Both the position numbers and the translations under genes were made by a program. The notes under the pieces were generated by a model. It worked only from the letters and a program-made list of their open reading frames with translations. It was not told where the DNA came from and ran no database searches. From the NCBI RefSeq assembly GCF_023721815.1, contig NZ_JAMDLI010000013.1, forward strand, positions 1-64,000: a stretch of 64,000 nt of DNA, written 5' to 3'. This document shows, piece after piece, positions 18,034 to 27,019 of this stretch (position 1 is the stretch's first letter; the number at the start of each line of letters is the position of its first letter). The stretch is from Pleomorphomonas sp. JP5 (lineage in GTDB: Bacteria > Pseudomonadota > Alphaproteobacteria > Rhizobiales > Pleomorphomonadaceae).

Positions 18034-18531
18034 ATGAACACCAAGTTCCTTCTCACCGCCGCCCTCGCCGCCGCTCTGGTTCCTTCCATCGCCAACGCCG
18101 CCGGCGTGACCTTCGATCCGGCTGCCCGCGACAACGACCCGCAGTTCGTCAACATGCTCTTCAGTGACGGTGGCGCCAACGCCGCTGCCGCCAAGGCCGA
18201 TGCCGCCCGCTACGCCGCGGCCGAGCAGACCCTGAAGTCCGGCGCCCTGGTCGGAACGCATGGTTCGGAAGCCGCAAAGGTCATCACGACCTTCGATCCG
18301 GCTGCCCGCGACAACGACCCGCAGTTCAACCGCACGGTCGTGCTTGAGAATCCCGCCAACGCCGCCGCGGCCAAGGCCGACGCCGCCCGCTATGCGGCGG
18401 CCGAGCAGAACCTGAACGCTGGCGCGGTCATCGGCACGCACGGCTCGGAAGGTTATCGCGTCGTGACGACCTTCGATCCGGCCGCCCGCGACAACGAGCC
18501 CCAGTTCAAGAACACCGTGGTCTTCAACTGA
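18034..18531 (+). CDS. Exported protein built from 60-residue repeats
   Basis: This 165-residue protein has a signal peptide (residues 1-22, ending SIANA) and then two complete 60-residue repeats plus a partial third, starting at residues 27, 87 and 147. Each unit opens FDPAARDN(D/E)PQF and continues with an alanine-rich helix (ANAAAAKADAARYAAAEQ) and GTHGSE. The mature protein has no cysteine and looks partly helical and hydrophilic, so it is probably periplasmic or secreted. I do not recognise the family. The ATG at 18034 was chosen as the start of the signal peptide; upstream in-frame sequence is not conserved-looking. Confidence 0.8.
   Translation: MNTKFLLTAALAAALVPSIANAAGVTFDPAARDNDPQFVNMLFSDGGANAAAAKADAARYAAAEQTLKSGALVGTHGSEAAKVITTFDPAARDNDPQFNRTVVLENPANAAAAKADAARYAAAEQNLNAGAVIGTHGSEGYRVVTTFDPAARDNEPQFKNTVVFN
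18112..18528 (+). repeat. Tandem 180-bp coding repeat
   Basis: The sequence CTTCGATCCGGC recurs at 18111, 18291 and 18471, an exact 180-bp period. Two full units and one partial unit code for the repeated part of the exported protein. Near-identity at silent positions in the FDPAARDN segment suggests recent duplication or gene conversion. Confidence 0.85.
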
Positions 18532-18560
18532 TAGCAGAGCCACGCTCTCTGCCTGCCATC

Positions 18561-18590
18561 GGGCCGCCCCTTGGGGCGGCCCTTTCTGTT
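18561..18590. terminator. Bidirectional terminator
   Basis: GGGCCGCCCC-TT-GGGGCGGCCC is a perfect 10-bp stem, followed by TTTCTGTTT on the plus strand. It lies between the convergent repeat-protein gene and the ArsR-SRPBCC fusion gene. Confidence 0.85.
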
Positions 18591-18599
18591 TGAGTCGCC

Positions 18600-19385
18600 T
18601 TATGCCCCAGGCTGCCCCGGCATGGAAAAGGTCCGCCCGGTTTCGACCAGTGTCTTCAGACGCGAGATCGCCTCGACCCAGCCGGCCGACACCATGCGGC
18701 TGGTGGTCGTGTCGCCCCCAAAGTCATCGTGCACAAGCGTCAGTTTCGTGGCCCCATCCCCCGCGGGCTCCAACTCCCAGGTGACGCGCGATGGAGGATC
18801 TCCGGCAACCTCCTCGGACCAGCAGGCGGCGAAGCTGTGCGACAGGCGCTTCGGCGGCGTCAGCTCCAGCACCTCGCCGACGATCATGGAATGGCCGCCC
18901 AGCAGGAACTCGATCTTGCCACCAACGCGCCACTCGGTGCGCGAGTCCATGTTGAAGTGCTGCCAGAGCGGCGTCTTCGCGTCGTCGGTCAGGATCGCCC
19001 ACACCGCATCCGGCGTCGCGTCGATGAAAAGCTCATAAACATGCTTCGGTACGACCGTCACAGTATTCATTCTGAAAACCCCTTGCTGGAATCCGCTCTT
19101 CAGATCGGCGAGACCGCGCGCAAACGGCAGGGCATAGCGCGAGATCCATCGATCGCTCACATCCTGAATGGGGACGGGGTTGAGATAGTGGAACTTCTCT
19201 CGCCCGACCTTGCGGGTGACCACCAGCGCGGCTTCCTCGAGGACGCCGAGATGTTTCATCACCGCGAAGCGCGACAAAGGCAGACAGGCTTCGAGCTCCC
19301 CCAGGGTCTGACCGTCCCGCTCACGCAGGGCATCCAGCAACCGGCGACGGTGGGCACTGGCAAGAGCATCGAAAACATCAACCAT
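18600..19385 (-). CDS. ArsR HTH-SRPBCC fusion regulator
   Basis: This 261-residue protein joins an ArsR-type winged helix (about 1-90: DALASAHRRRLLDALRERDGQTLGELE, recognition helix LSRFAVMKHLGVLEEA, wing KVGREKFHYLNPVPI) to an AHSA1/SRPBCC domain (about 110-261: TVVPKHVYELFIDATPDAVWAILTD through SAGWVEAISRLKTLVETG). Single-chain versions of this regulator-plus-ligand-domain pairing are known. It is divergent from the serine hydrolase gene, which it may regulate. A second, split version of the same module lies at 8294-9089. Confidence 0.88.
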   Translation of the reverse strand: MVDVFDALASAHRRRLLDALRERDGQTLGELEACLPLSRFAVMKHLGVLEEAALVVTRKVGREKFHYLNPVPIQDVSDRWISRYALPFARGLADLKSGFQQGVFRMNTVTVVPKHVYELFIDATPDAVWAILTDDAKTPLWQHFNMDSRTEWRVGGKIEFLLGGHSMIVGEVLELTPPKRLSHSFAACWSEEVAGDPPSRVTWELEPAGDGATKLTLVHDDFGGDTTTSRMVSAGWVEAISRLKTLVETGRTFSMPGQPGA

Positions 19386-19547
19386 GGCGCTACAATATGT
19401 TCCATTTTAGTAACGTGTCAATATGGTAACCTATGGACACTCATGAGAGTGCCCCGACATCTCCTGTCACAAATGGACGCGGAAAGCGCTAGGGTGACGG
19501 CCTCCGGGCACACAGACGACCCCGGAAAAAGGCGAGGAGTAAGCCAA

Positions 19548-20669
19548 GTGGGCAGGACCATTCAGTTTTCGGGCGTTGACGCCGTTGTCGACAAGGCCAT
19601 CGGTCACAAGATCGTCGGCGCCAACATACTGATCTCGCTGAACGGTGAGCTCGTCTATCAGCGCCTGGCCGGCTTTCTCGATCGCGAGGCCGGCAGGCCG
19701 ATGGCGCCACGCACGATCTTCCGGCTGGCCTCGGTGAGCAAGCCGATGGTCTCCGTGGCGGCGCTGGCCATGGTCGAGGCAGGCAAGCTGCGCCTTGACG
19801 ACCCGGTGACGCGCTATCTGCCCGACTTCCGCCCGCGCCTTGCCGACGGCGAAGCACCGACGATCACCATATCGCAGCTGATGACCCACACCTCCGGGCT
19901 GACCTATGACATCGACAGCGGCGACGGCAAGCGCCCCTGCGGCGGAACGGGACCGTCCGACTTCGATCTAGCCGAGAATATTGCCCGCATCGCGACCCTG
20001 CCCCTCGCCTTCAGGCCCGGCACGGGATGGCAATACTCGCTCGGCATCGACGTGCTGGGCGGGGTGATGGAGGTTGCCGACGAACGGACGCTGCCGGAGA
20101 TCGTCAAGACGCGCGTCACCGGACCGCTCGACATGGATGATACCGACTTCTGGCCGGCCGACCCCGATCGTCTGGCCGCCCCCTATGCGGACGGAACACC
20201 CCCGGCTCGAATGGGCGACAGAGAACTCGTCAAGGACGGCGAGGGCTTCGTCGAGTTCTGGACGGGGCGCGCCTTCGATCGGACAGCCTTCCCGTCGGGC
20301 GGCGCGGGAATGATCGGTTCGGCCGAGGACCTCCTCGTCTTCCTGGAGGCGATGCGCAAGGGCGGCGCGCCGTTGTTGACGCCAGCTTCCATGTCCCTTC
20401 TCACCGAGGCGCACACGGTGGACCTCGATCCGGCGCCATCAGGTCAGGGCTACTCGCACGGCTGGTCGATCTACCGTGACCCCTCGGTACAGAACCAGCC
20501 CTGCAAGCCCGGCACATGGGCCTGGGGCGGCATCTATGGGCATCAGTGGTATGTCGATCCGGCCACCGGCCTCACGATCGTCAGCTTCACCAACACCGCC
20601 ATCGAAGGCTGCAACGGCGCTTTCCCGAAGGACGTTTTCCGCGCCGTCTACGCGGATCTCGGCCTCTGA
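19548..20669 (+). CDS. Beta-lactamase-fold serine hydrolase
   Basis: This 373-residue protein belongs to the class C beta-lactamase-related (EstB/LpxY-like esterase) family. The SxxK nucleophile motif is SVSK in FRLASVSKPMVSVAALAM, followed by QLMTHTSGLTYD, the YxxG tyrosine region WQYSLGIDVLGG and the late GAGMIGSAEDL and WGGIYGHQWYVDP segments. A GTG start at 19548 was chosen because GAGGAG stands 8 nt upstream; longer in-frame starts run over the divergent promoter. No signal peptide is visible, so it is probably cytosolic. The substrate is unknown. Confidence 0.86.
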   Translation: MGRTIQFSGVDAVVDKAIGHKIVGANILISLNGELVYQRLAGFLDREAGRPMAPRTIFRLASVSKPMVSVAALAMVEAGKLRLDDPVTRYLPDFRPRLADGEAPTITISQLMTHTSGLTYDIDSGDGKRPCGGTGPSDFDLAENIARIATLPLAFRPGTGWQYSLGIDVLGGVMEVADERTLPEIVKTRVTGPLDMDDTDFWPADPDRLAAPYADGTPPARMGDRELVKDGEGFVEFWTGRAFDRTAFPSGGAGMIGSAEDLLVFLEAMRKGGAPLLTPASMSLLTEAHTVDLDPAPSGQGYSHGWSIYRDPSVQNQPCKPGTWAWGGIYGHQWYVDPATGLTIVSFTNTAIEGCNGAFPKDVFRAVYADLGL

Positions 20670-20678
20670 TACGCGTTC

Positions 20679-20793
20679 CGCTTGATCCGGACTCATCCGG
20701 CTCAAGCGGGTTTCGGCCTGACCGGCCGGCGCCCGGTCTGGCGCTTCCGCCTCCGTCAGCTTTCGACCCGAAAGGTCAAAACCCGACGGAAGC
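20679..20793. repeat. Palindromic intergenic unit (two stem-loops)
   Basis: The first stem pairs CGCTTGA (20679-20685) with TCAAGCG (20702-20708) and CCGGA (20687-20691) with TCCGG (20696-20700). The second is bounded by GCTTCCG (20743-20749) and GACGGAAGC (20785-20793) and encloses CTTTCG/CGAAAG. It resembles REP-type units between genes. No copy elsewhere in the window was noticed. Confidence 0.5.
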
Positions 20794-20807
20794 AGTGTGA
20801 ACGGCAA

Positions 20808-20832
20808 AAAGGCCGCCCACTGGGCGGCCTTT
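20808..20832 (-). terminator. Terminator of rpsD
   Basis: AAAGGCCGCCCA and TGGGCGGCCTTT form the stem; on the minus strand it is followed by TTTTT. It lies 27 bp after the rpsD stop and may also stop plus-strand transcripts from the hydrolase gene. Confidence 0.8.
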
Positions 20833-20859
20833 CCACAGATCCGAAGCGTCGGAACCCTA

Positions 20860-21477
20860 TCAGCGCGAGTAATACTCGACGACCAGGTTCGGCTCCATCT
20901 TGACGGCGTAGGGAACGTCGGCCAGCGCCGGCACGCGGACCAGCTTGGCGACCTTCTTGGCGGTATCGACCTCGATGTAGTCGGGCGTGTCGCGCTCGGC
21001 GAGCTCGACCGACTCGAGAACGATGGCCAGTTCCTTCGACTTCTGGCGAACCTCGATGACGTCGCCGATCTTGCAGCGGTACGAGCCGACATTGACCTTG
21101 CGGCCATTGACGGTGACGTGACCGTGGTTGACGAACTGACGAGCCGCGAACGGAGTCGGCACGAACTTGGCGCGGTAGACGACGGCGTCGAGACGGGTCT
21201 CGAGCAGGCCGATCAGCGCTTCCGAGGTGTCGCCACGCAGACGGACGGCTTCCTCGTAAATCTTGTAGAACTGCTTCTCGCTGAGGTCACCGTAGTAACC
21301 CTTCAGCTTCTGCTTGGCGCGCAGCTGCAGACCGTAGTCCGAGGTCTTGCCCTTGCGGCGCTGACCGTGCTGGCCGGGGCCGTATTCACGCTTGTTGACC
21401 GGGCTCTTCGGGCGACCCCAGAGGTTCTCGCCCATGCGGCGGTCGATCTTGTACTTTGCACTATGGCGCTTAGACAT
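20860..21477 (-). CDS. rpsD: 30S ribosomal protein S4
   Basis: This 205-residue protein is S4, which binds 16S rRNA early in 30S assembly. It starts [21 protein letters not shown], has [18 protein letters not shown] and the S4 RNA-binding fold ([37 protein letters not shown]). Length matches alphaproteobacterial S4. It is monocistronic, with a terminator of its own. Confidence 0.98.
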   Translation of the reverse strand: MSKRHSAKYKIDRRMGENLWGRPKSPVNKREYGPGQHGQRRKGKTSDYGLQLRAKQKLKGYYGDLSEKQFYKIYEEAVRLRGDTSEALIGLLETRLDAVVYRAKFVPTPFAARQFVNHGHVTVNGRKVNVGSYRCKIGDVIEVRQKSKELAIVLESVELAERDTPDYIEVDTAKKVAKLVRVPALADVPYAVKMEPNLVVEYYSR

Positions 21478-21676
21478 CGCGTATCCCGCTTTTTGTCAAT
21501 GTTCATTCAGGACGCGCGCCCTCCTCTGCTCCGATCTGGCCCGAAAGCCACCCGAAACCGACAGGGAAACACTGCGCGCGGCAGGTCCCCCACGGGACAC
21601 GTGAACGGCCACGCCGGCTCCTCGTTACCAAGGAACCGGCGGGTTGAGGGGTCAATAGTCGAGTGAACCGCCGCTG

Positions 21677-22519
21677 TCAAATCGAAAGCGCAGTTTTGCC
21701 GGCTTTCACGCCATCGGCGTCGCTTTTGGGCTGATCGTCGCGGAAGAACGCCTCCCCATCCACGAATCCGAAAGCGTCCAGCATGGCGCGACCAGGTCGA
21801 CGACCGGTCGAATAGAAGCGGTTTGGCGCCCCCTCGTCGCGCGACGGCTCTGCCCCCTCCGTCACCGTCGCCACGCGGCGGGCGATGGCCGGCGCCGGAT
21901 CGATCCACTCCACCGGCCAGGGCGCCAGCGCCTTCAGCCGATCGAGCACCAGGGGGTAGTGGGTGCAGGCGAGCACCACGGCATCGGTGCGTTTTCCACC
22001 ATCTTCGACGAAGCAGGGCGCGATCTCGGCCAGCAGCTCGGCGTCAGTGACCTGTTCACCAGAGAACTGGCGCTCGACGAGCCCGGCCAGCCGCTGCGAT
22101 CCAACCAGCGTGAAGCGGCAGTCGCCGCCGAAGGTCTCGATGAGGTCGTGCGTGTACTCGCGCTTCACCGTTCCCGGCGTCGCCAGCACGGAGGCCATGC
22201 GCGACCGGCTGTGCTCGGCGGCAGGCTTCACCGCCGGCACCGTGCCCACGATGGGCAGTTTGAAGCGGGCGCGCAGCGGCGGCAGCACAAGGGTCGAAGC
22301 GGTGTTGCAGGCGATCACCAGCGCCGCCGGGTCGAGCGCGGAGAGCGCCTCGTCCATCAACGACACGACTCGATCAATCAGGACATCCGGCTCCAGCGCG
22401 CCATAGGGGAAGACCGCGAGGTCGGCGACATAGTCCATGCCGGCGTCCGGCAGCGCCTTGCCGATCTCGCGAGCGACGGAAAAACCGCCGACGCCGCTAT
22501 CGAACACCAGAATGCGCAT
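21677..22519 (-). CDS. murI: Glutamate racemase
   Basis: This 280-residue cytosolic enzyme makes D-glutamate for peptidoglycan. Both catalytic cysteines are visible, in VIACNTAST and VLACTHYPLVLDRL, and the N-terminus has the DSGVGGFSV substrate loop. The ATG follows AGGGAG at 6 nt. The position between rpsD and trmJ on one strand resembles the order in related genomes. Confidence 0.95.
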   Translation of the reverse strand: MRILVFDSGVGGFSVAREIGKALPDAGMDYVADLAVFPYGALEPDVLIDRVVSLMDEALSALDPAALVIACNTASTLVLPPLRARFKLPIVGTVPAVKPAAEHSRSRMASVLATPGTVKREYTHDLIETFGGDCRFTLVGSQRLAGLVERQFSGEQVTDAELLAEIAPCFVEDGGKRTDAVVLACTHYPLVLDRLKALAPWPVEWIDPAPAIARRVATVTEGAEPSRDEGAPNRFYSTGRRPGRAMLDAFGFVDGEAFFRDDQPKSDADGVKAGKTALSI

Positions 22520-22626
22520 GGGACTCCCTGGAGAACGCCTCGTTGTTCAAGCTGTGCCAGCCGAATGCGGCAACATCGCGCCGAGCGCCCGCATCGTCGG
22601 TCCATGGGGGACGACGATGCCGTCGC

Positions 22627-23424
22627 CTAGCCCTCGGCGTCGCCGTCTTCGACGATTCGCTTCTTCGGCCGATGGTTCTTGCCGTCGAGACAGGTGATGA
22701 TGCCTCTCAGCGTCCTGATCTCCTGTTGCGTCAGCTGCTGACGCTGGAAGATGGCGCGGAGATTGTGGATCATCGTCGGCCGCTTTTCCGGCGGATGGAA
22801 GAAGTGCCGCTCGTCGAGCACGGACTCCAGATGATCGAACAGACCGAGCAACTCCGCCTTGCCGGCCGGCGGCGAGCGGTCCGAGGCGGCAAAGGGCAGC
22901 GCGGCGTCGGGATCGTCGAAGCCGGCCTTGCGCCACTCGTAGGCGACCACAAGCACCGCCTGGGCGATGTTGAGGGAGGCGTATTCCGGCACCACCGGCA
23001 GCGTCAGGATCTCGTCGGCGAGCGCCACCTCGTCATTGTTGAGCCCCCAGCGCTCGCGACCGAACAGCAGGCCCACCGCCGCGCCCTGCCCCTCCAGGTG
23101 ACGCATGTGCTTTGCCGCATGCACCGGCCCGCGCACCGCCTTGGTGACGTCGCGGTCGCGCGCCGTCGTGGCGTAGACGAAGGAGAGATCGGCGATCGCA
23201 TCCTCCAGCCTGTCGTAGACGCGCGCGGCGTGGATGATGTGCGTCGCCTTGGCCGCGTTGGCTTCCGCCTTCTCGTTGGGCCAGCCGTCGCGCGGGGCAA
23301 CGATCCGGAGATCGGACAGCCCGAAGTTGGCCATGGCGCGCGCCGCCGCGCCAATGTTCTCGCCCATCTGCGGCTCGCAGAGGATGATAGCCGGCCCGCG
23401 TCCGGCCGTGGTTTCGTCCGACAT
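22627..23424 (-). CDS. trmJ: tRNA (cytidine/uridine-2'-O-)-methyltransferase TrmJ-like
   Basis: This 265-residue SPOUT-class (TrmH family) RNA methyltransferase most likely makes the 2'-O-methyl group at tRNA position 32. Its knot motifs are visible: ILCEPQMGENIGAAARAMANFGL near the N-terminus, LLFGRERWGLNNDEVALAD, and the SAM-binding VPEYASLNIAQAVLVVAYE. The ATG at 23424 was chosen because AGGCAAG precedes it; an upstream in-frame ATG gives a non-conserved leader. It is followed 107 bp later by murI on the same strand. Confidence 0.9.
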   Translation of the reverse strand: MSDETTAGRGPAIILCEPQMGENIGAAARAMANFGLSDLRIVAPRDGWPNEKAEANAAKATHIIHAARVYDRLEDAIADLSFVYATTARDRDVTKAVRGPVHAAKHMRHLEGQGAAVGLLFGRERWGLNNDEVALADEILTLPVVPEYASLNIAQAVLVVAYEWRKAGFDDPDAALPFAASDRSPPAGKAELLGLFDHLESVLDERHFFHPPEKRPTMIHNLRAIFQRQQLTQQEIRTLRGIITCLDGKNHRPKKRIVEDGDAEG

Positions 23425-23516
23425 GATCTTGCCTATCCCGCTTTCGGCGCGGGTTTGGCACATCGAGCCGGCCAAGAAAAGGGGAGAAATCCCCGAACAT
23501 CACCGGTTCGGAGGAC

Positions 23517-23540
23517 GGGTGGCGCCTCTTTGCGCCACCC
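23517..23540 (-). terminator. Terminator-like stem-loop between the AKR gene and trmJ
   Basis: GGGTGGCGC and GCGCCACCC form a perfect 9-bp stem with a 6-nt loop 10 bp past the aldo/keto reductase stop. It lacks a clear U-run, so termination may be partial. Confidence 0.5.
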
Positions 23541-23550
23541 GATGCACCAA

Positions 23551-24582
23551 TCAGCGAGGCGCGGCCACCGAGGCCGCCCGCTCGGCGCCCTGCCGCTCGA
23601 GCATCCAGCCGGGATACTCGGCCGGCAGCGCCGAAACCGCGTCGAGACGGGAAAGCTCGTCGGTCGACAGCACCACCTCGCTGGCGGCGATGTTGTCGTC
23701 GAGCTGCTCGACCGACTTGGCGCCGATGATCACCGAGGAGACGAACGGCTTGTGCAGCACGTAGGCGAGCGCGATCCGGGCCACCGACACACCCTTGTCC
23801 TTGGCAATCTCGGCCATCACGTCGATGACGTCGAAAGCCCGGTCCTTGTTGACCGGCGGGAAGTCGAAGTTGGCGCGACGCCCCTCGCCCGAGCCATCGC
23901 GGTTGTACTTGCCGGACAGGAGACCACCGGCCAGCGGGCTCCACACCATCAGCCCGACCTTTTCGGATAGAAGCAACGGCGCGATCTCGCGCTCAAGATC
24001 GCGACCGGCGATGGTGTAGTAGGCCTGCAGGCTGGCGATACGGTCGAGGCCCAGCCGGTCGGCAATGCCGAGCGCCTTCATGATGCGCCAGGCCGACCAG
24101 TTGGAAACGCCGACATAGCGGATGAGGCCGTCTCGCACGAGGTCGTCCAGCGCCCGCACCGTCTCCTCGATCGGCGTCACCGGGTCGGTGCCGTGGATCT
24201 GGTAGAGATCGATATAGTCGGTGCCGAGCCGCTTCAGGCTGGCCTTGACGCCATCCATGATGTGGCCGCGCGAGGCGCCGCGATCGTTGACGCCCTTGCC
24301 CACGGTGCCGAGCACCTTGGTAGCCAGAACGATGTCGGAACGGGCGCGGCCGGAGTTGCGCATGGCCGCACCGGTGATCTGCTCGGAGAGGCCTTCCGAA
24401 TAGACGTCGGCGGTGTCGATGAAGTTGACGCCCTTGTCGAGAGCGCCCGCGACGATCCGGTCGGCGACCGACTGGTCGAGAGAGCCGATGTTGGTCCAGA
24501 ACCCCTGGCCGCCGAAGGTCATGGTGCCCAGGCAGATTTCCGAAACGAGAAGGCCAGTGCCTCCCAGCGTGTTGTAGCGCAT
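23551..24582 (-). CDS. Aldo/keto reductase
   Basis: This 343-residue NADPH-dependent oxidoreductase of the AKR superfamily begins RYNTLGGTGLLVSEICLGTMTFGG. The catalytic tetrad positions appear in NFIDTADVYSEGLSE (Asp, Tyr), DIVLATKV (Lys) and DLYQIHGTD (His). The C-terminal nucleotide site IIGAKSVEQLDDNIAA is also present. The ATG at 24582 follows GAAGGTG. It is divergent from a LysR-type regulator gene, which suggests that regulator controls it. The substrate is not predictable. Confidence 0.92.
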   Translation of the reverse strand: MRYNTLGGTGLLVSEICLGTMTFGGQGFWTNIGSLDQSVADRIVAGALDKGVNFIDTADVYSEGLSEQITGAAMRNSGRARSDIVLATKVLGTVGKGVNDRGASRGHIMDGVKASLKRLGTDYIDLYQIHGTDPVTPIEETVRALDDLVRDGLIRYVGVSNWSAWRIMKALGIADRLGLDRIASLQAYYTIAGRDLEREIAPLLLSEKVGLMVWSPLAGGLLSGKYNRDGSGEGRRANFDFPPVNKDRAFDVIDVMAEIAKDKGVSVARIALAYVLHKPFVSSVIIGAKSVEQLDDNIAASEVVLSTDELSRLDAVSALPAEYPGWMLERQGAERAASVAAPR

Positions 24583-24850
24583 GTCATCACCTTCAAGAAT
24601 TGCATTGAGGAACTTGAAAACCACCGGCGCGGCGGCGCGCGGTTCGGGCAACGCGACAGAAGCGGAGGAAGCCTCCTGATGCCCACAAGAGACATAAGCC
24701 GCCGCCATGGCCGGGAAAAGCCGGATGGAAAGTGACAGCCTGATCAGTTGATCTATACAATCGTCGCCACTGACGCTGCTATTATGCGGCCAACGCGACG
24801 ATCCACCAAATCACGGTTGGCGGAGCCGCGCCCACGCATCAGGAAACGCC

Positions 24851-25765
24851 ATGGCCCGTACCGACCTCTTCGACGGCATCAGCGAGTTTCTCACCGTTGT
24901 CCGGCGTGGCAGCTTTCGCGCTGCCGCCCGCGAACTCGGCGTCACCCCCGGGGCGGTCAGCCAGGCGGTCAAGACGCTCGAGACGCGGATCGGTCTGCCG
25001 CTTCTCCACCGCACCACCCGCCACATCGCCCTGACGGAAGCCGGCGAGCGCTTCCTGGCCGAGGTCCGGCCGGCCGCCGAGACCATCGCCGGATCTCTCG
25101 ACGCACTCGCCAATCTCAGTGCCCGACCGTCGGGGAGGCTTCGCCTGCTCACCCATCACATCGCCGCCCGCGAGGTGTTGACGCCGATGATGTCGGCCTT
25201 CCTGACGGCCTACCCCGACATCGCCGTCGAGGTGATCACCGACACCAAGCGGCATGACCTGGTCGGTGGCGGATTCGACGCCGGCATCCGTATCGGCGAG
25301 TTCATCGACCAGGACATGCTGACGGTTCGCGTCACGCCCCCATTCTCCTGGGTGGTTGTCGGCTCACCGGCCTATTTCGCCGCGCACGGCCGGCCGGAGA
25401 CGCCGGACGATCTCGCCCACCACATGTGCCTGCGCTTTCGTTTGCCGGATAGCGGCGACCTCTATCGGTGGGAGTTCGAGCGCGAAGGCGTTGCCGTCAC
25501 CATCGAGCCTCCGGGGCAGCTCACGTCCGACGACTCCGCACTGCTGCGCGCCATGGCCGTGGCCGGGCTTGGGCTCACCTACGCATCGTCGCAGAACGTC
25601 CGTCGCGAGCTTGCGGAGGGGCGCCTCGAAACCTGCCTCGGCGACTTTTCGCCGGCCCAGGACGCGCTCTATCTCTACTACCCCAAATCGAGCCGCATGC
25701 AGCCAAAGCTGCGCGTTTTCGTCGACGCCTGCCTCAGAAGCATGCGCGAGCGATCGAAGGGTTAG
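24851..25765 (+). CDS. LysR-family transcriptional regulator
   Basis: This 304-residue regulator has the LysR winged helix at residues 5-65 (FDGISEFLTVVRRGSFRAAARELGVTPGAVSQAVKTLE) followed by a type 2 periplasmic-like ligand domain (SGRLRLLTHHIAAREVLTPMM onward). It resembles the subgroup next to oxidoreductase genes. It is divergent from the aldo/keto reductase gene with a 268-bp gap that must hold both promoters and the LysR sites. The ligand is unknown. Confidence 0.92.
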   Translation: MARTDLFDGISEFLTVVRRGSFRAAARELGVTPGAVSQAVKTLETRIGLPLLHRTTRHIALTEAGERFLAEVRPAAETIAGSLDALANLSARPSGRLRLLTHHIAAREVLTPMMSAFLTAYPDIAVEVITDTKRHDLVGGGFDAGIRIGEFIDQDMLTVRVTPPFSWVVVGSPAYFAAHGRPETPDDLAHHMCLRFRLPDSGDLYRWEFEREGVAVTIEPPGQLTSDDSALLRAMAVAGLGLTYASSQNVRRELAEGRLETCLGDFSPAQDALYLYYPKSSRMQPKLRVFVDACLRSMRERSKG

Positions 25766-26391
25766 CGCACCAGGCCGGCAACGAAGGAACCGACAGCCAG
25801 CGCACCGAAGGCGAGGATCAGCGCACCGGACAGCCGACCGACCCACAATGCAAAGCGATCGCTGACCTTGTGGCGCACCAGCGCCACGCCACCGGTCAGG
25901 ATGACCCACCAGGCGAGGGAACCGGCGAACACGCCGGCGACCACCACCAGAGCCGAAGGGGCATCCGCCGCCGAGGCGAGCCCCAGGCCGGCGAAGAACA
26001 CGGCAAAGGACAGGATGGTCGTCGGATTGGCAATGGTGAGCAGGAAGGTCGCACCGATGGTTCCGAGAAGATCGCGAGCGCCGATCTCAGCCGCCGGGCG
26101 TGGTGGCTTCGGCTTCATGCCCTGCCAGCCAAGCCAGATCATGGCGAGGCCGCCAACAAGGCGCATCGGCCCGTCGATCGTGGCGAGAGCAGCCGAGAAG
26201 GTGGCAAAGCCCAAGGCTGCCAATGCGCCATAGGCTGCGTCGGCGAGCGCCGTGCCAAGCCCGCCGGACAGACCGACCCAGAAGCCGCGTTGCAGCGTCC
26301 GGTTGATGCAGAGCGCCCCAATCGGTCCGAGCGGAGCGGCAACGGCAAATCCCAGGGCGAACCCCTTGGCGGCGAACAAGAGAAGACTCAC
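25762..26391 (-). CDS. LysE-family amino acid exporter
   Basis: This 209-residue inner-membrane protein has about six hydrophobic segments and the LysE/RhtB signature near the N-terminus (FALGFAVAAPLGPIGALCINRTLQRG). It probably exports an amino acid. The start is GTG and overlaps the stop of the Lrp-type regulator gene as GTGA. Its stop overlaps the convergent LysR stop by 4 bp. The pairing with an Lrp regulator suggests amino acid-induced export. Confidence 0.9.
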   Translation of the reverse strand: MSLLLFAAKGFALGFAVAAPLGPIGALCINRTLQRGFWVGLSGGLGTALADAAYGALAALGFATFSAALATIDGPMRLVGGLAMIWLGWQGMKPKPPRPAAEIGARDLLGTIGATFLLTIANPTTILSFAVFFAGLGLASAADAPSALVVVAGVFAGSLAWWVILTGGVALVRHKVSDRFALWVGRLSGALILAFGALAVGSFVAGLVR

Positions 26392-26843
26392 GATCTGTCT
26401 CCACGAGGACGGAACGGTGGTTCGACGACGGTCGAAAGGGCAATCATCGTCTCGCTACGGGCGATCAGCCGCCGCCGCTTGAGATCGTCGAGGAAGGCCT
26501 CGACACCGGCGAGAGACGCCACGCGGATCTTGACGAGATAGTTCCAACCACCGGTGACGTGCTGACATTCGACGATGGCGGGATGATCGGCGGCCACCGC
26601 CCGGAACACCGCTTCGTCGGCGTCTGCCGCGAGCCCGACAAAGACGAAGGCGGTAATCCCGAGGCCCATCGCCCCCGCGTCGGCATCGACGGTGAACCGG
26701 CGGATCACGCCATTCGAAACGAGACGACGGATGCGTTCGTTTACGGCCGAGGTCGACAAGCCAACCTCTCCACCGATATCGGCCAGAGAGCGGCGTGCAT
26801 CCTCGCCAAGGCACATCACGATTTGACGATCGATTTCATCCAT
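26388..26843 (-). CDS. Lrp/AsnC-family transcriptional regulator
   Basis: This 151-residue regulator has an AsnC-type helix-turn-helix at residues 2-60 (DEIDRQIVMCLGEDARRSLADIGGEVGLSTSAVNERIRRL) and a RAM effector domain (GITAFVFVGLAADADE through GWNYLVKIRVASLAGVEAFL). The ATG at 26843 follows GGGAG. It is cotranscribed with the LysE exporter (4-bp overlap) and divergent from the FMN reductase gene, so it probably senses the exported amino acid. Confidence 0.92.
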   Translation of the reverse strand: MDEIDRQIVMCLGEDARRSLADIGGEVGLSTSAVNERIRRLVSNGVIRRFTVDADAGAMGLGITAFVFVGLAADADEAVFRAVAADHPAIVECQHVTGGWNYLVKIRVASLAGVEAFLDDLKRRRLIARSETMIALSTVVEPPFRPRGDRS

Positions 26844-27019
26844 GCCGGATATACTCCCACACTTTGCCGAAACATCAAGATATTTTCCCGACAAAATGAC
26901 AAGCCGCAGCAAATATTCCCGTATCTGTGCCAGCAGACCGCAAAGTCCGAGTACATGGACAGCAATCCGGGAAATCCCATATAAAAGGCGTGACATTTCA
27001 TCGGACAAAGGAGAGAAGC

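Noticed and set aside
18111-18520. Evenly spaced repeats considered as a CRISPR-like or satellite array
   Set aside because: The 180-bp period is in frame and lies wholly inside one coding sequence with a signal peptide; there are no short repeats separated by unique spacers.
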